Below are positions 28,036 to 38,517 of a DNA stretch of 64,000 nucleotides, piece by piece. Where the stretch lies: the NCBI RefSeq assembly GCF_017908035.1, contig NZ_JAEQMU010000001.1, positions 2,294,001-2,358,000 on the forward strand, in the 5' to 3' direction. Every line of letters begins with the position of its first letter. Position 1 is the first letter of the stretch. The position numbers were made by a program, and so were the translations under genes. Source of the stretch: Sphingobacterium tabacisoli (GTDB taxonomy: Bacteria > Bacteroidota > Bacteroidia > Sphingobacteriales > Sphingobacteriaceae). The notes under the pieces were generated by a model, which made no database searches, was not told the DNA's origin, and was given only the letters and a program-made list of their open reading frames with translations.

Positions 28036-29064
28036 TTAATTTAAAATTTTGAATATCATCTCACGCATCAGATCCCCATCACTTGTATTGGGACCAGCAT
28101 TTAACCCTTTAGACTTAAGGTCATACTCCCGCAATACAGATAGTACATCAAATAGCTTGCGTCGATTAAAATTGCGAGCTGCCATATCATACTCTTTCGT
28201 AAAGAAAGGGTGTACACCAAGCTCTTTTGCCACGACAGCGGAAGACTTATCAGGTAGATAATGATACTTCAGCAACTTGGTAAAATATCCAGCCAGCGAA
28301 CCTATCACAACAACGAAGGGATTTGATTTGGGATTGGAAGCAAAATAATCGACAATCTGAACCGCCTTTAGAACTTCACGTTTTCCCAACGCAGAGTTAA
28401 GCTCAAATACATTGAAATCTTTGCTTATCCCTATATTCTGTTCGATGTCTTGTACTGATATCTCACGGTCCTTAGGCACGTTAAGTACCAGCTTCTGTAC
28501 TTCGTTTGCAATTTTGGAAAGGTCAGTACCTAAATAATCCGCCATTAATGCTGCGGCCTGAGGATGTACTCGTTGTCCATTACGTTGCAATTCTTCGACA
28601 ATCCAAGGAGCCACCTTGTTGTCATAAAGCTTCTCTGATTCGAAAGCAATTCCTTTCTTTTCGAGGGCTTTGTACAACTTGGTTCGCTTATCAAACTTGC
28701 CGTGCTTAAAGGCAAACACCAGAATGGTCGTAGGCGTAGGCTGTTCAATATACTTCATTAAGAAGTCATCATCCCCCTTCCACTTCAGCCCCTGTGCCTC
28801 TTTGACAAGGATGACCTGATATTCACTCAACATGGGGTACCGCTTTGCCGCACTAACAATGGTGGAAAAATCAGTATCTTTCCCATACAGAATTGTCTGA
28901 TCGAACCCCTTCTGACTCTCATCCAGCACGCTCCCCTCAATACAGTCACTAATCAAGTCGATATAATAAGACTCTTCGCCATGTAACAGATACAAAGGTT
29001 TAAACTTCCGTTGCTTGATATCACTTAAAATGGATTGTGCGCTCATGTCCTTGCGAAAATACAT
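28036..29064 (-). CDS. holA: DNA polymerase III, delta subunit
   Basis: 342 residues. The N-terminal segment KFKPLYLLHGEESYYIDLISDCIE and the AAA+-like fold without a functional Walker A match HolA. This subunit is the clamp-loader wrench that opens the beta clamp. The middle domain (YLGTDLSKIANEVQKLVLNV) and the C-terminal helical domain (LREYDLKSKGLNAG) are conserved. It is divergent from the solitary HsdR-N-like gene, an arrangement common in Bacteroidota. Confidence 0.9.
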   Translation of the reverse strand: MYFRKDMSAQSILSDIKQRKFKPLYLLHGEESYYIDLISDCIEGSVLDESQKGFDQTILYGKDTDFSTIVSAAKRYPMLSEYQVILVKEAQGLKWKGDDDFLMKYIEQPTPTTILVFAFKHGKFDKRTKLYKALEKKGIAFESEKLYDNKVAPWIVEELQRNGQRVHPQAAALMADYLGTDLSKIANEVQKLVLNVPKDREISVQDIEQNIGISKDFNVFELNSALGKREVLKAVQIVDYFASNPKSNPFVVVIGSLAGYFTKLLKYHYLPDKSSAVVAKELGVHPFFTKEYDMAARNFNRRKLFDVLSVLREYDLKSKGLNAGPNTSDGDLMREMIFKILN

Positions 29065-29110
29065 AATCTGGAGGAATATATGGGTAGTGAATATTATTCT
29101 CTATTGAAAT

Positions 29111-29160
29111 GGAAGGTTTCTTTTTGTCGCTCACCTCGGGACTGGCTCACATATTTTGTT
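29111..29160 (-). repeat. Solo end of the intergenic inverted-repeat element
   Basis: In reverse complement this reads as the right end of the elements at 735-843 and 9454-9876, with the shared core GTGAGCCAGTC..TGAGCGACAAAAA. No matching left end is seen nearby. It lies between the divergent holA and HsdR-N-like genes, and ends about 29 bases before the preferred start of the latter. Confidence 0.55.
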
Positions 29161-29188
29161 ATACAGCCAAAATTCCGTAAATTTGCCT

Positions 29189-29650
29189 ATGTTTAAGCCT
29201 GTACAATTAAACTTACCTCCTTTCCCGTTAAAACTGACTCGTATTCAAGATAAAGTTTATGTTTTCGATATTCTCAGGAAAAAAAACCTATTGCTCACGC
29301 CCGAAGAATGGGTACGGCAACATTGGGTACATTTTTTGCACGTGAATAAGAAATACCCGAAGTCCTTGATGAAAATAGAGGGTGGACTAGTCGTCAATGA
29401 ACTACAAAAACGGAGTGATCTCGTAGTATATAACAATAGCGGAAAAATGATCCTATTGGCCGAGTTTAAAGCTCCTGGAGTGAAGATATCGCAAGCTACC
29501 TTTGAACAGATTGGCAGCTACAATAGCAAACACAAAATCCCGCTTTTATTGGTAAGCAATGGTTTGCAACATTATTTCTGTAAGGTAAACTTTGAAAACA
29601 ATACAGTTGATTTTATTTCAGATCTACCAATTTACAATAAGGAGACATAA
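29189..29650 (+). CDS. Solitary type I restriction HsdR N-terminal-like nuclease-fold protein
   Basis: 153 residues from the ATG at 29189. A TTG at 29156 lies inside the repeat and is less likely. The segment RSDLVVYNNSGKMILLAEFKAP contains the D-(15)-ExK arrangement of PD-(D/E)xK nucleases and is the same region seen in HsdR N-terminal domains. No helicase or other type I genes are nearby, so this is not a restriction system. Such stand-alone copies beside holA are widespread in Bacteroidota, and a DNA-repair or housekeeping role is possible. Function is unproven. Confidence 0.8.
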   Translation: MFKPVQLNLPPFPLKLTRIQDKVYVFDILRKKNLLLTPEEWVRQHWVHFLHVNKKYPKSLMKIEGGLVVNELQKRSDLVVYNNSGKMILLAEFKAPGVKISQATFEQIGSYNSKHKIPLLLVSNGLQHYFCKVNFENNTVDFISDLPIYNKET

Positions 29651-29720
29651 ATATTATTCGTATTTAAGAAAAACGATTTATATTAGTCTAATATTTTTAA
29701 AATAGTAACATCATAGAACA

Positions 29721-30419
29721 ATGAATATAGATAAAAACGAATTCAGAAAATACGCAGTAAAGCACCACCGCATCGGATCACAACATGTAGACGGCTTTAT
29801 TTCTCGCGTAGAAACGCAAATGCCAACAAACTTGACGCCTTACATCGTTGAAGAACGCCAATTGAATGTTGCGCAGATGGATGTGTTCTCTAGATTAATG
29901 ATGGACCGTATCATCTTCTTGGGAGATGGTGTCAATGACCAAGTTGCAAATATAATTCAGGCACAATTATTATTTTTACAATCTACTGATGCACAGCGCG
30001 ATATTCAAATATACATTAATTCACCTGGTGGAAGTGTATACGCCGGTCTTGGTATTTACGACACCATGCAGTACATCTCGCCAGACGTAGCGACGATCTG
30101 TACAGGTATGGCTGCTTCAATGGGAGCAGTACTATTAGTAGCTGGTGCAAAAGGGAAACGTGCTGCCCTAAAACACTCACGCGTCATGATCCACCAACCC
30201 TCTGGTGGTGCACAAGGAGTTGCTGCAGATATGGAAATCAACTTGCGTGAGATGTTGAAACTCAAAGAAGAGCTTTATACGATAATAGCTGAACATTCAG
30301 GACAAAGCTACGAATGGGTTGAAAAATCTTCAGACCGTGACTACTGGATGAAAGCAGCTGAAGCAAAAGAATTTGGAATGATAGATGAGGTCTTAGCACC
30401 CCGAAAAGAAAGTAAATAA
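29721..30419 (+). CDS. clpP: ATP-dependent Clp protease, proteolytic subunit
   Basis: 232 residues. The serine-protease triad is visible: S133 (GMAASMGAVLL), H158 (RVMIHQPSGG) and D205 (SSDRDYWM). ClpP forms the 14-subunit chamber that degrades unfolded or tagged proteins fed by ClpX. The N-terminus (1-50) is longer than in E. coli, as is usual in Bacteroidota. Its stop codon TAA abuts the clpX ATG, so the two are co-transcribed. Confidence 0.96.
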   Translation: MNIDKNEFRKYAVKHHRIGSQHVDGFISRVETQMPTNLTPYIVEERQLNVAQMDVFSRLMMDRIIFLGDGVNDQVANIIQAQLLFLQSTDAQRDIQIYINSPGGSVYAGLGIYDTMQYISPDVATICTGMAASMGAVLLVAGAKGKRAALKHSRVMIHQPSGGAQGVAADMEINLREMLKLKEELYTIIAEHSGQSYEWVEKSSDRDYWMKAAEAKEFGMIDEVLAPRKESK

Positions 30420-31667
30420 ATGAGCAAGAACAACAAAGATATCCACTGCTCATTTTGTGGAATCAGCAAAAACGAAGCGTTAATGTTGATTGCAGGAGAT
30501 GGAGCACATATCTGTGACCGCTGTGTAACGCAGGCAGGCGAAATCTTGGCCGAAGAGTTGAACCAACGAAAAAACAAATCGTTGCAGACAACGCTAAAGC
30601 TAATCCGCCCATTAGAAATCAAACAACATCTAGACCAATACGTTATTGGACAGGATGAAGCTAAAAAAGTAATCTCTGTAGCTGTTTATAATCACTATAA
30701 ACGATTGAATCAAAAAACAAGCGCTGACGAAACCGAGATTGAAAAGTCTAATCTAATCATCGTTGGAGAAACAGGGACCGGAAAAACTTTATTAGCAAAA
30801 ACGGTAGCAAAAATATTGAATGTACCTTTCTCCATTGTTGATGCTACAGTATTGACCGAAGCAGGTTATGTTGGTGAAGACGTAGAAAGTATACTCACTA
30901 GGTTGCTCCAAGCTGCAGACTACGATGTAGCCTCGGCAGAAAGAGGAATCATATACATCGATGAGATTGATAAGGTAGCACGTAAAAGTGACAACCCTTC
31001 TATAACCAGAGATGTATCAGGTGAAGGTGTACAACAAGCTTTGCTTAAGATTCTAGAAGGAACCAATGTCAACGTACCTCCTCAAGGTGGTCGTAAGCAC
31101 CCAGATCAAAAAATGATAACAGTAAATACGAGCAATATCCTATTTATCTGTGGTGGAGCATTTGACGGTATACAGAAGAAAATAGCCAACCGTCTACGGA
31201 CACAGACTGTGGGGTACAAAATGATGGAGGATGAAGAAGACATCGATCTTAACAACCTTTACAAATATATTACCCCACAAGACTTGAAAAGTTTTGGTTT
31301 GATTCCCGAGTTGATAGGCCGACTACCGGTATTGACACATTTGAACCCACTCGACAAAGAAACACTTTTAAGTATACTTACCGAGCCAAAAAATGCGTTA
31401 ATAAAACAGTACATCAAATTATTTGAATACGAAGACGTAGAGCTAAAGTTTGACAAAGAAGTTTTTGAATTCATCGTTGACAAGGCTTGGGAGTTTAAAT
31501 TAGGCGCCCGTGGTTTACGAAGTATCTGTGAGGCCATCATGCTAGACGCCATGTTTGAAATCCCAACAACAAAAGAAGAACGTGAGGAAAAGAGCTTACA
31601 TATAACACTCGATTATGCTAAAAAGAAGTTTGCAAAATCGGATATTAAAAAGTTAAAAGTAGCCTAA
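30420..31667 (+). CDS. clpX: Clp protease ATP-binding subunit
   Basis: 415 residues. The N-terminal zinc-binding domain has C10, C13, C32 and C35. The AAA+ core has Walker A GETGTGKT (116-123), Walker [11 protein letters not shown] and the pore-loop region typical of ClpX. It unfolds substrates and threads them into ClpP. It begins directly after the clpP stop codon with no gap, indicating tight coupling. Confidence 0.97.
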   Translation: MSKNNKDIHCSFCGISKNEALMLIAGDGAHICDRCVTQAGEILAEELNQRKNKSLQTTLKLIRPLEIKQHLDQYVIGQDEAKKVISVAVYNHYKRLNQKTSADETEIEKSNLIIVGETGTGKTLLAKTVAKILNVPFSIVDATVLTEAGYVGEDVESILTRLLQAADYDVASAERGIIYIDEIDKVARKSDNPSITRDVSGEGVQQALLKILEGTNVNVPPQGGRKHPDQKMITVNTSNILFICGGAFDGIQKKIANRLRTQTVGYKMMEDEEDIDLNNLYKYITPQDLKSFGLIPELIGRLPVLTHLNPLDKETLLSILTEPKNALIKQYIKLFEYEDVELKFDKEVFEFIVDKAWEFKLGARGLRSICEAIMLDAMFEIPTTKEEREEKSLHITLDYAKKKFAKSDIKKLKVA

Positions 31668-31676
31668 GCAATACAA

Positions 31677-31700
31677 TCCCTCACCCATTCCGGTGGGGGA
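31677..31700 (+). terminator. Possible hairpin terminator after clpX
   Basis: TCCCTCACC / GGTGGGGGA with a 6-base loop (one G-T pair), followed by TTCTTG. It is weak because the T-run is short. Confidence 0.4.
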
Positions 31701-31730
31701 TTCTTGTATAAGGTCAAAAACACATGAGAT

Positions 31731-32546
31731 ATGAAGAAAACAAAATCTGTTGAAACCCCGATTACACCGGGACTCAAATCGAAAGAAGACATCGTGTTCA
31801 ACTGGCTCCCCCGCTATACAGGAAAGCCACTGGAAGAATTCGGAGAATATATCCTTCTTACAAATTTTTCCAAGTATGTCACCATGTTTTCGAGCATGCA
31901 TGAAGATGCACCTATATATGGTCAGGATAAAGCTATGCAAGCATGCACCGCCAACGGTATCACAATTATCAACTTCGGAATGGGAAGTCCAATGGCGGCT
32001 ACCATAATGGACCTACTATCTGCTATCAAGCCCAAAGCGGTACTTTTTTTAGGAAAAACCGGCGGTTTAAAAAAGAAGATCGCTGTTGGTGAACTGATTC
32101 TACCGATAGCCGCAATACGAGGAGAAGGTACATCAAATGACTACTTCCCGCCCGAGGTTCCTTCACTTCCAGCTTTTGCCCTGCAAAAAGCAATTTCTAC
32201 AACGATAAGAGACCACGCAAGAGATTATTGGACAGGCACAGTATATACCACCAATAGACGTGTCTGGGAGCATGACAAAGCATTCAAGAAGTACCTTAAG
32301 TCTATTCGTGCTATGGCCGTTGATATGGAAACAGCAACCATATTCAGCGTAGGATTTGCCAATAAGATACCAACAGGAGCCTTATTATTAGTGTCCGATC
32401 AACCCATGGTACCAGAGGGCGTAAAAACGATAGAAAGTGACCTCGCTGTAACCGAAAAATTTGTCGAAACACATTTGAATATCGGAATCGATGCATTAAA
32501 ACAACTCATCAACAACGGGTTGACAGTAAAGCATCTGAAATTTTAA
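31731..32546 (+). CDS. amn: AMP nucleosidase
   Basis: 271 residues, the length of the Bacteroidota-type enzyme that splits AMP into adenine and ribose 5-phosphate. It belongs to the nucleoside-phosphorylase fold: the GKTGGLKKKIAVGELILP and MAVDMETATIFSVGFANKIP segments carry the phosphate- and purine-contact residues, including the conserved MET/E pattern. The long N-terminal regulatory domain of E. coli Amn is absent. It is 63 bases downstream of clpX in the same direction, perhaps separated by a weak hairpin. Confidence 0.87.
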   Translation: MKKTKSVETPITPGLKSKEDIVFNWLPRYTGKPLEEFGEYILLTNFSKYVTMFSSMHEDAPIYGQDKAMQACTANGITIINFGMGSPMAATIMDLLSAIKPKAVLFLGKTGGLKKKIAVGELILPIAAIRGEGTSNDYFPPEVPSLPAFALQKAISTTIRDHARDYWTGTVYTTNRRVWEHDKAFKKYLKSIRAMAVDMETATIFSVGFANKIPTGALLLVSDQPMVPEGVKTIESDLAVTEKFVETHLNIGIDALKQLINNGLTVKHLKF

Positions 32547-32624
32547 AATATTCAAAAAAACATCAATTATAGTAGTACTAAAAGGGATATGGAAGCTATA
32601 TTTTAAAAACTTAACACAAGTTCA

Positions 32625-32655
32625 TTTGTTATTTAAAAGATATATCATATATTTG
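32625..32655 (+). promoter_or_regulatory. Bacteroidota promoter for the metY leader
   Basis: TTTG at 32625-32628, a 19-base spacer, then TATATTTG at 32648-32655. This matches both the -33 and -7 elements at exact consensus spacing, and the start would be near 32661. It is the best promoter in the window and lies ~50 bases before the SAM riboswitch. Confidence 0.8.
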
Positions 32656-32707
32656 CTGTGCACTTAGACAGTAGTGCACCTAATCAACACCTTTCTAGTA
32701 TTGGTCT

Positions 32708-32824
32708 TGATTTATAAAGAAGTGGCGAGAGACTGGCTCTATGACCCGCTGGCAACCTTCAAAAGATATTTGAAAAGGTGCCAATTCCTGTCCAAAGAAA
32801 TAAATCTTTGGAGCATATAAATGA
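32708..32824 (+). ncRNA. SAM-I (S-box) riboswitch
   Basis: The conserved core is evident: GAGAGACTGGCTCTATGACC, then GCTGGCAACC, and downstream GGTGCCAATTCC. P1 pairs ATTTATA (32710-32716) with TATAAAT (32816-32822). P3 is CCTTCAAA / TTTGAAaAGG. P4 is a perfect TCCAAAGA / TCTTTGGA. SAM-I elements bind S-adenosylmethionine and repress sulfur-amino-acid genes. Here the element precedes metY by ~240 bases. The P1 3' strand overlaps the A of an ATG at 32821. Confidence 0.92.
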
Positions 32825-32833
32825 AAGAAGACA

Positions 32834-34370
<1,537 letters not shown>

Positions 34371-34386
34371 CTAAACCCGAAATACT

Positions 34387-34416
34387 GAGGCAATTTGATT
34401 ACAAGCAAATTGCCTC
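34387..34416 (+). terminator. Hairpin between metY and hom
   Basis: Stem GAGGCAATTTG / CAAATTGCCTC. No clear T-run follows, so read-through into hom is possible. Confidence 0.5.
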
Positions 34417-34512
34417 CTGTATTGATATAAAAACTAGAAAGTTTCATTATTCTTTAACTCAAAATAATGGACTCACTAGATAATAACAATTAAAAGCAGT
34501 ATAAAAAACGAA

Positions 34513-35694
34513 ATGAGTAAAAAGCTTACTATTGGCATGTTCGGTTTTGGCGTTGTAGGCCAAGGACTATATGACATCATAAAAACGAAAAAACTCAACT
34601 TAGAAATTAAGAAATTTGTAATCAAGAATGCTGGTAAAACAAGAAGTCTACCGGCAGAACTCTTTTCTACAGATGCTAATGATATCCTAAATGATCCTGA
34701 AATAAACACAGTCGTAGAACTGATAGATGATGCCGATGCTGCCTTCGAAATAACGAAAAAAGCACTATCATCTGGTAAGAATGTGGTATCTGCCAATAAA
34801 AAAATGATTGCAACACATCTTCAGGAGCTTACAGCACTGCAACAACAGCATGGTACCTCTCTTTTATATGAAGGTGCCGTATGCGGTAGTATACCCATCA
34901 TCAGAAACTTAGAAGAGTACTATGACAACGAGCTTTTACACTCCGTAAGCGGGATATTCAATGGATCATCCAACTATATCTTATCAAAAATATTTAACGA
35001 AAACCAGAGTTACGATGCCGCCCTTAAGAAAGCTCAAGAACTTGGCTTTGCCGAAACTGACCCTATTCTAGATGTAGGTGGATACGATCCAAAGTTTAAG
35101 TTGACGATTGTAGCATCACACGCTTACGGTTTATTTGTAAATCCAGATCAGATTCTAAACTTGGGAATAGACAAGTTAGAGAATGCGGATATTCGCTATG
35201 CGAAAGAGAAAAATCTAAAAATCAAGTTAATCCCTCTTGCCAAAGAAGTAAACAATAGTGAGGTCGTTTTATATGTGCTTCCGAAATTCATCTCAAAAGA
35301 CAGCATCTTATTTAATGTCGAGAATGAAAATAACGGAGTCTTAGTAAAAGCGGCATTTGCTGACGAACAGTTTTTCTTTGGTAAAGGAGCCGGTGGACAC
35401 CCTACAGGTTCGGCTGTACTATCCGATATTACAGCGTTACGCTATGATTATCGATACGAATATAAAAAACATTTAGATGCACAAGAACTACGGTATACGA
35501 CAAATGTTGATATCAAAGTCTATTTCAGATATACAGATGAAAACATCTTAGAGAATATCGAATTTAAGAACATCTCAGAAAGATTTTATGGTGAAGACTA
35601 TAAATACGTAATAGGCCATGTCAATCTACAGGAGATTATTGATAAACGAGAACTAATTAACCAGCCAGGATATTTTCTAGCAGAGATAGCCTAA
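34513..35694 (+). CDS. hom: Homoserine dehydrogenase
   Basis: 393 residues. The NAD(P)-binding start GMFGFGVVGQGLYDII (8-23), the catalytic-domain segments GAVCGSIPIIRNLEEYYD, GIFNGSSNYILSKI and FAETDPILDVGGYDPKFKL are clear. It reduces aspartate semialdehyde to homoserine, the precursor of methionine and threonine. It is shorter than the ~430-residue ACT-containing form; the last ~60 residues are a reduced or diverged ACT region, so feedback by threonine is uncertain. It lies 142 bases after metY and is probably part of the same sulfur/aspartate-family unit. Confidence 0.92.
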   Translation: MSKKLTIGMFGFGVVGQGLYDIIKTKKLNLEIKKFVIKNAGKTRSLPAELFSTDANDILNDPEINTVVELIDDADAAFEITKKALSSGKNVVSANKKMIATHLQELTALQQQHGTSLLYEGAVCGSIPIIRNLEEYYDNELLHSVSGIFNGSSNYILSKIFNENQSYDAALKKAQELGFAETDPILDVGGYDPKFKLTIVASHAYGLFVNPDQILNLGIDKLENADIRYAKEKNLKIKLIPLAKEVNNSEVVLYVLPKFISKDSILFNVENENNGVLVKAAFADEQFFFGKGAGGHPTGSAVLSDITALRYDYRYEYKKHLDAQELRYTTNVDIKVYFRYTDENILENIEFKNISERFYGEDYKYVIGHVNLQEIIDKRELINQPGYFLAEIA

Positions 35695-35717
35695 GCATAT
35701 TAACCCCTAAAATTATG

Positions 35718-35750
35718 AAGAAGGTACATCTAAACAGAGGTACCTTCTTT
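35718..35750 (+). terminator. Terminator after hom
   Basis: Stem AAGAAGGTAC / GTACCTTCTT followed by T and C bases. Confidence 0.7.
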
Positions 35751-35886
35751 CGTTGATAACAGGAGCAAAATAGAGATACAAAACAGCCTAAAAAATAACG
35801 TTAAAAATCCGTTAAAAAACTTAAAACCAATTGCTTTTGTCAAAAAAAATAAGTAAGTTTAAAGGTTAACGATTTATATTAGTATT

Positions 35887-36063
35887 ATGAGAAAATGGCA
35901 TAGTGTATTCTTCCTAATGTTGCTTTCTATTAAGGGATGGGCGCAGACAGGAAGTGGTTCAGAAAAGACATCCCCAACTGTATTTATTATAATTGGCCTA
36001 GTACTACTGGTTATCGTAGTATTCATGCTTTACAATAAACAAAAAAGAAGGTATAACGATTAA
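35887..36063 (+). CDS. Small secreted or membrane-anchored protein
   Basis: 58 residues. The start MRKWHSVFFLMLLSIKGWAQ looks like a signal peptide with cleavage after WAQ. A short Ser/Gly linker follows, then a single strongly hydrophobic helix (TVFIIIGLVLLVIVVFMLY) and a basic tail (NKQKRRYND). The topology would be a tail-anchored inner-membrane peptide with a few exported residues. It lies between hom and the convergent NtrC-type regulator gene, separated from the latter by a terminator. The family is not recognised, but the composition strongly suggests a real gene. Confidence 0.65.
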   Translation: MRKWHSVFFLMLLSIKGWAQTGSGSEKTSPTVFIIIGLVLLVIVVFMLYNKQKRRYND

Positions 36064-36084
36064 AAAAAGGGCTAACGCCCTTTT
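36064..36084. terminator. Bidirectional terminator
   Basis: Stem AAAAGGGC / GCCCTTTT directly after the small membrane protein stop and before the convergent regulator gene. Confidence 0.75.
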
Positions 36085-36099
36085 CTTATTATCTATTTT

Positions 36100-37452
36100 C
36101 TATTTCTTTACCCGCTCTCGCACCCGTTCTTCAGAAACACCTACTGCACGTGCTGTTCTTTCGACATCACCCCCATTTTTATTCAGCTTATGAGTCAGAA
36201 ACTTCTCTTCAGCAAACGTTAAGAAATCTTCGAGTGTATTCATTCTGTCCAGATCAATCATGGAGGTCGTACTTCCCATACCATGATGTGTAGATACAGA
36301 CGGGTTAGCAAATGAATTTACTTCTTTGTCTGTAATCTTACGATCACTCAGAATAATAAGTCGTTCTACCATATTACGTAGCTCCCGAATGTTTCCGGTC
36401 CAGGGAAGCTCTTGGAGTGCCTTCATGGCATCAGCTGTGATCTCTTTGGTCGGTATATTATAATCTGCACAGATTTCTTCACAGAATGATGTCGCCAGAG
36501 TAGGAATATCATCTCGGCGCTCCGCCAATGAAGGAACATGGATTAAAATCACACTCAATCGGTGGTACAAGTCCATTCTAAAATTACCGGCATCTATTTC
36601 CTTCAACAGATCCTTATTGGTCGCGGCGACAACACGTACATCTACTGAAATCTCTTTTTCGCCACCTACCCGTGTGATTTTATTTTCTTGTAATGCACGT
36701 AATACTTTTGCCTGCGCAGACAGACTCATATCACCGATCTCATCCAAGAATAAAGTCCCACCACTAGCTTGTTCAAATTTACCTATCCGCTGCTTTATAG
36801 CTGAAGTAAATGAACCTTTTTCATGTCCAAACAATTCGGACTCAATTAATTCAGAAGGTATAGCCGCACAGTTGACTTCTACTAAAGCGGAACCCGCACG
36901 ATTTGATTTCTCGTGCAACCATCGGGCGACCAATTCCTTTCCCGATCCATTAGCTCCCGTTATTAAAACTCTTGCTTCCGTAGGGGCCACCTTTTCTATA
37001 CTATCTTTGATCAGTGATATCCCATCTGAAGCACCCAATATCTCTTTAGTTTTAGAAACCTTACGTTTCAATACCTTTGTTTCTTTCACTAAAGACCCTT
37101 TTTCAAGAGCATTACGTACCGTAATCAACAGACGATTTAAATCCAACGGCTTCTCCAAAAAATCATAGGCTCCCTTACGAGCCGCTTCCACCGCCGTCTC
37201 AATCGTCCCATGGCCCGAAATCATAATGAATGGAATATCCGAAAACTCTTTGGCAGCTGTCAGAACCTCCATCCCATCCATTTTGTTCATCTTTATATCA
37301 CACAGCGTCAAATCAATCTTCTCTTTCTTAAGGAGCTCCAAGCCATCGACACCATTATCTACATCAAGAACCTTGTAATCCTCATATTCCAAAATATCAC
37401 GTAGCGAACTACGGATAGGACGTTCATCATCAATTATTAAAATTGTAGCCAT
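36100..37452 (-). CDS. Sigma-54-dependent response regulator (NtrC family)
   Basis: 450 residues from the ATG at 37452; an in-frame TTG at 37479 is less likely. It has a receiver domain with phosphoacceptor D52 (TLCDIKMNKMDG), an AAA+ domain with Walker A GANGSGKE (166-173) and Walker B GGTLFLDEIGD, and a Fis-type HTH at the C-terminus (GGDVERTARAVGVSEERVRERVKK). The sigma-54 contact loop, GAFTGA in most family members, reads GSFTSA (213-218). No histidine kinase gene is adjacent, so the partner is elsewhere. Targets are unknown. Confidence 0.9.
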   Translation of the reverse strand: MATILIIDDERPIRSSLRDILEYEDYKVLDVDNGVDGLELLKKEKIDLTLCDIKMNKMDGMEVLTAAKEFSDIPFIMISGHGTIETAVEAARKGAYDFLEKPLDLNRLLITVRNALEKGSLVKETKVLKRKVSKTKEILGASDGISLIKDSIEKVAPTEARVLITGANGSGKELVARWLHEKSNRAGSALVEVNCAAIPSELIESELFGHEKGSFTSAIKQRIGKFEQASGGTLFLDEIGDMSLSAQAKVLRALQENKITRVGGEKEISVDVRVVAATNKDLLKEIDAGNFRMDLYHRLSVILIHVPSLAERRDDIPTLATSFCEEICADYNIPTKEITADAMKALQELPWTGNIRELRNMVERLIILSDRKITDKEVNSFANPSVSTHHGMGSTTSMIDLDRMNTLEDFLTFAEEKFLTHKLNKNGGDVERTARAVGVSEERVRERVKK

Positions 37453-37583
37453 ATTCACATTTGAATTAATGTCGAGCAAAATAAGAAAAAACTTTCAGGA
37501 TTCCAATGAACCTCAAACAGCTACCAACTGTAGCTATAGTACTTAGAATTGCTAAAAAACACAAAAAAGGAGAGTGTAAAAAA

Positions 37584-37964
37584 GAAGCAAACCTTGTAAG
37601 CCGGGTTCTGTTCCCGAAGTATCGGGATTCTATCATTTATCTAGCCCTACAATCACTCATAGGGTCCATCAACCTACCCATTGCGGTTCCCGATAAATCA
37701 GGAGAAGACGAGCAGCCCTCAGCTCCCGCAACCTATTTGGTTTTTCAACACACGAGGTTTACCGTAATGCATGTCACCATACAAGACCGTGAGCTCTTAC
37801 CTCACGTTTTCACCCTTACCCCAACGAATCGAGGCGGTATATTCTCTGTGGCACTTTCTGTCTCCGATAAACCGGAGCCTTCCCGTTAGGAAGCGTGTTG
37901 CTCTATGTTGCCCGGACTTTCCTCTCTTCCGATAATCGAAACAGCGATAGAACCAGTTTGCTTC
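37584..37964 (-). ncRNA. rnpB: RNase P RNA, class A
   Basis: On the minus strand the 5' end reads GAAGCAAACTGG and the 3' end GGTTTGCTTC, which pair as P1. The conserved GAGGAAAGTCCGGGC (CR-I) lies near the 5' end, and GAACCCGGCTTACA near the 3' end completes the catalytic core. The RNA is about 381 bases, normal for the ribozyme that matures tRNA 5' ends. An open frame on the plus strand here is chance. Confidence 0.93.
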
Positions 37965-37969
37965 AGCTA

Positions 37970-37977
37970 CAAAAGTA
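37970..37977 (-). promoter_or_regulatory. -7 box for rnpB
   Basis: On the minus strand TACTTTTG lies five bases before the inferred RNase P RNA 5' end, the right place for the Bacteroidota -7 element. Confidence 0.6.
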
Positions 37978-38089
37978 AGTTTTTTTTAGAGACAAATAAT
38001 TTTAATTTTTTTAAAACTTATCCTATGTCAAGTTGTTTTTTATATCCCTATAATAACTTTGAAGAATAGATTATAAACAACAAAATACC

Positions 38090-38461
38090 ATGAAGATTAT
38101 AAAACTCGTTATTTGCACCCTATTCGGATTGATGTTTATCAACGCAGGACTCAACAAGTTCTTCATGTACATCCCTGTTCCTGAAATGTCAGCTGAACTC
38201 CGTAAGGTAAACGAGGCATTCGCAGCCATTAAATGGCTGATGCCTTTAATTGCAACGGTCGAAATCATTGCCGGAATACTATTTATCATTCCCAAGACCA
38301 GAGCATTGGCAGCACTGATGATTTTACCCATTATGGTCGGAATCACACTTCACCATCTCACCTACGCTCCGGAAGGACTATTAATGGCAGTCATACTCCT
38401 GCTGATCAACGCCTGGATAATTATTGATAACAGAAAAAAGTATATGCATCTTATTGCTTAA
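38090..38461 (+). CDS. DoxX-like membrane protein
   Basis: 123 residues with four membrane helices. The first segment (LFGLMFINAGLNKFFMYIPVP) and the later TVEIIAGILFIIPKTRALAALMILP match the DoxX/DoxD-like family. Members are small inner-membrane proteins often linked to redox stress, but their chemistry is poorly defined. It heads a three-gene set (DoxX, VOC, SRPBCC) with gaps of 56 and 7 bases, suggesting an operon. Confidence 0.75.
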   Translation: MKIIKLVICTLFGLMFINAGLNKFFMYIPVPEMSAELRKVNEAFAAIKWLMPLIATVEIIAGILFIIPKTRALAALMILPIMVGITLHHLTYAPEGLLMAVILLLINAWIIIDNRKKYMHLIA

Positions 38462-38517
38462 CATCACACAAAAGAACACTTCTATAATAACCTCCGAGAA
38501 CACTAAAAAAACAGACT

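Noticed and set aside
29156..29188. Earlier TTG start for the HsdR-N-like gene
   Set aside because: The extra 11 codons lie in the repeat end; the ATG at 29189 gives the conserved N-terminus.
29189..29650. Type I restriction-modification system
   Set aside because: Only an HsdR N-terminal-like domain is present, with no helicase, HsdM or HsdS nearby.
37506..37889. 127-codon open frame on the plus strand
   Set aside because: It lies within the RNase P RNA on the opposite strand and has no protein-like features.
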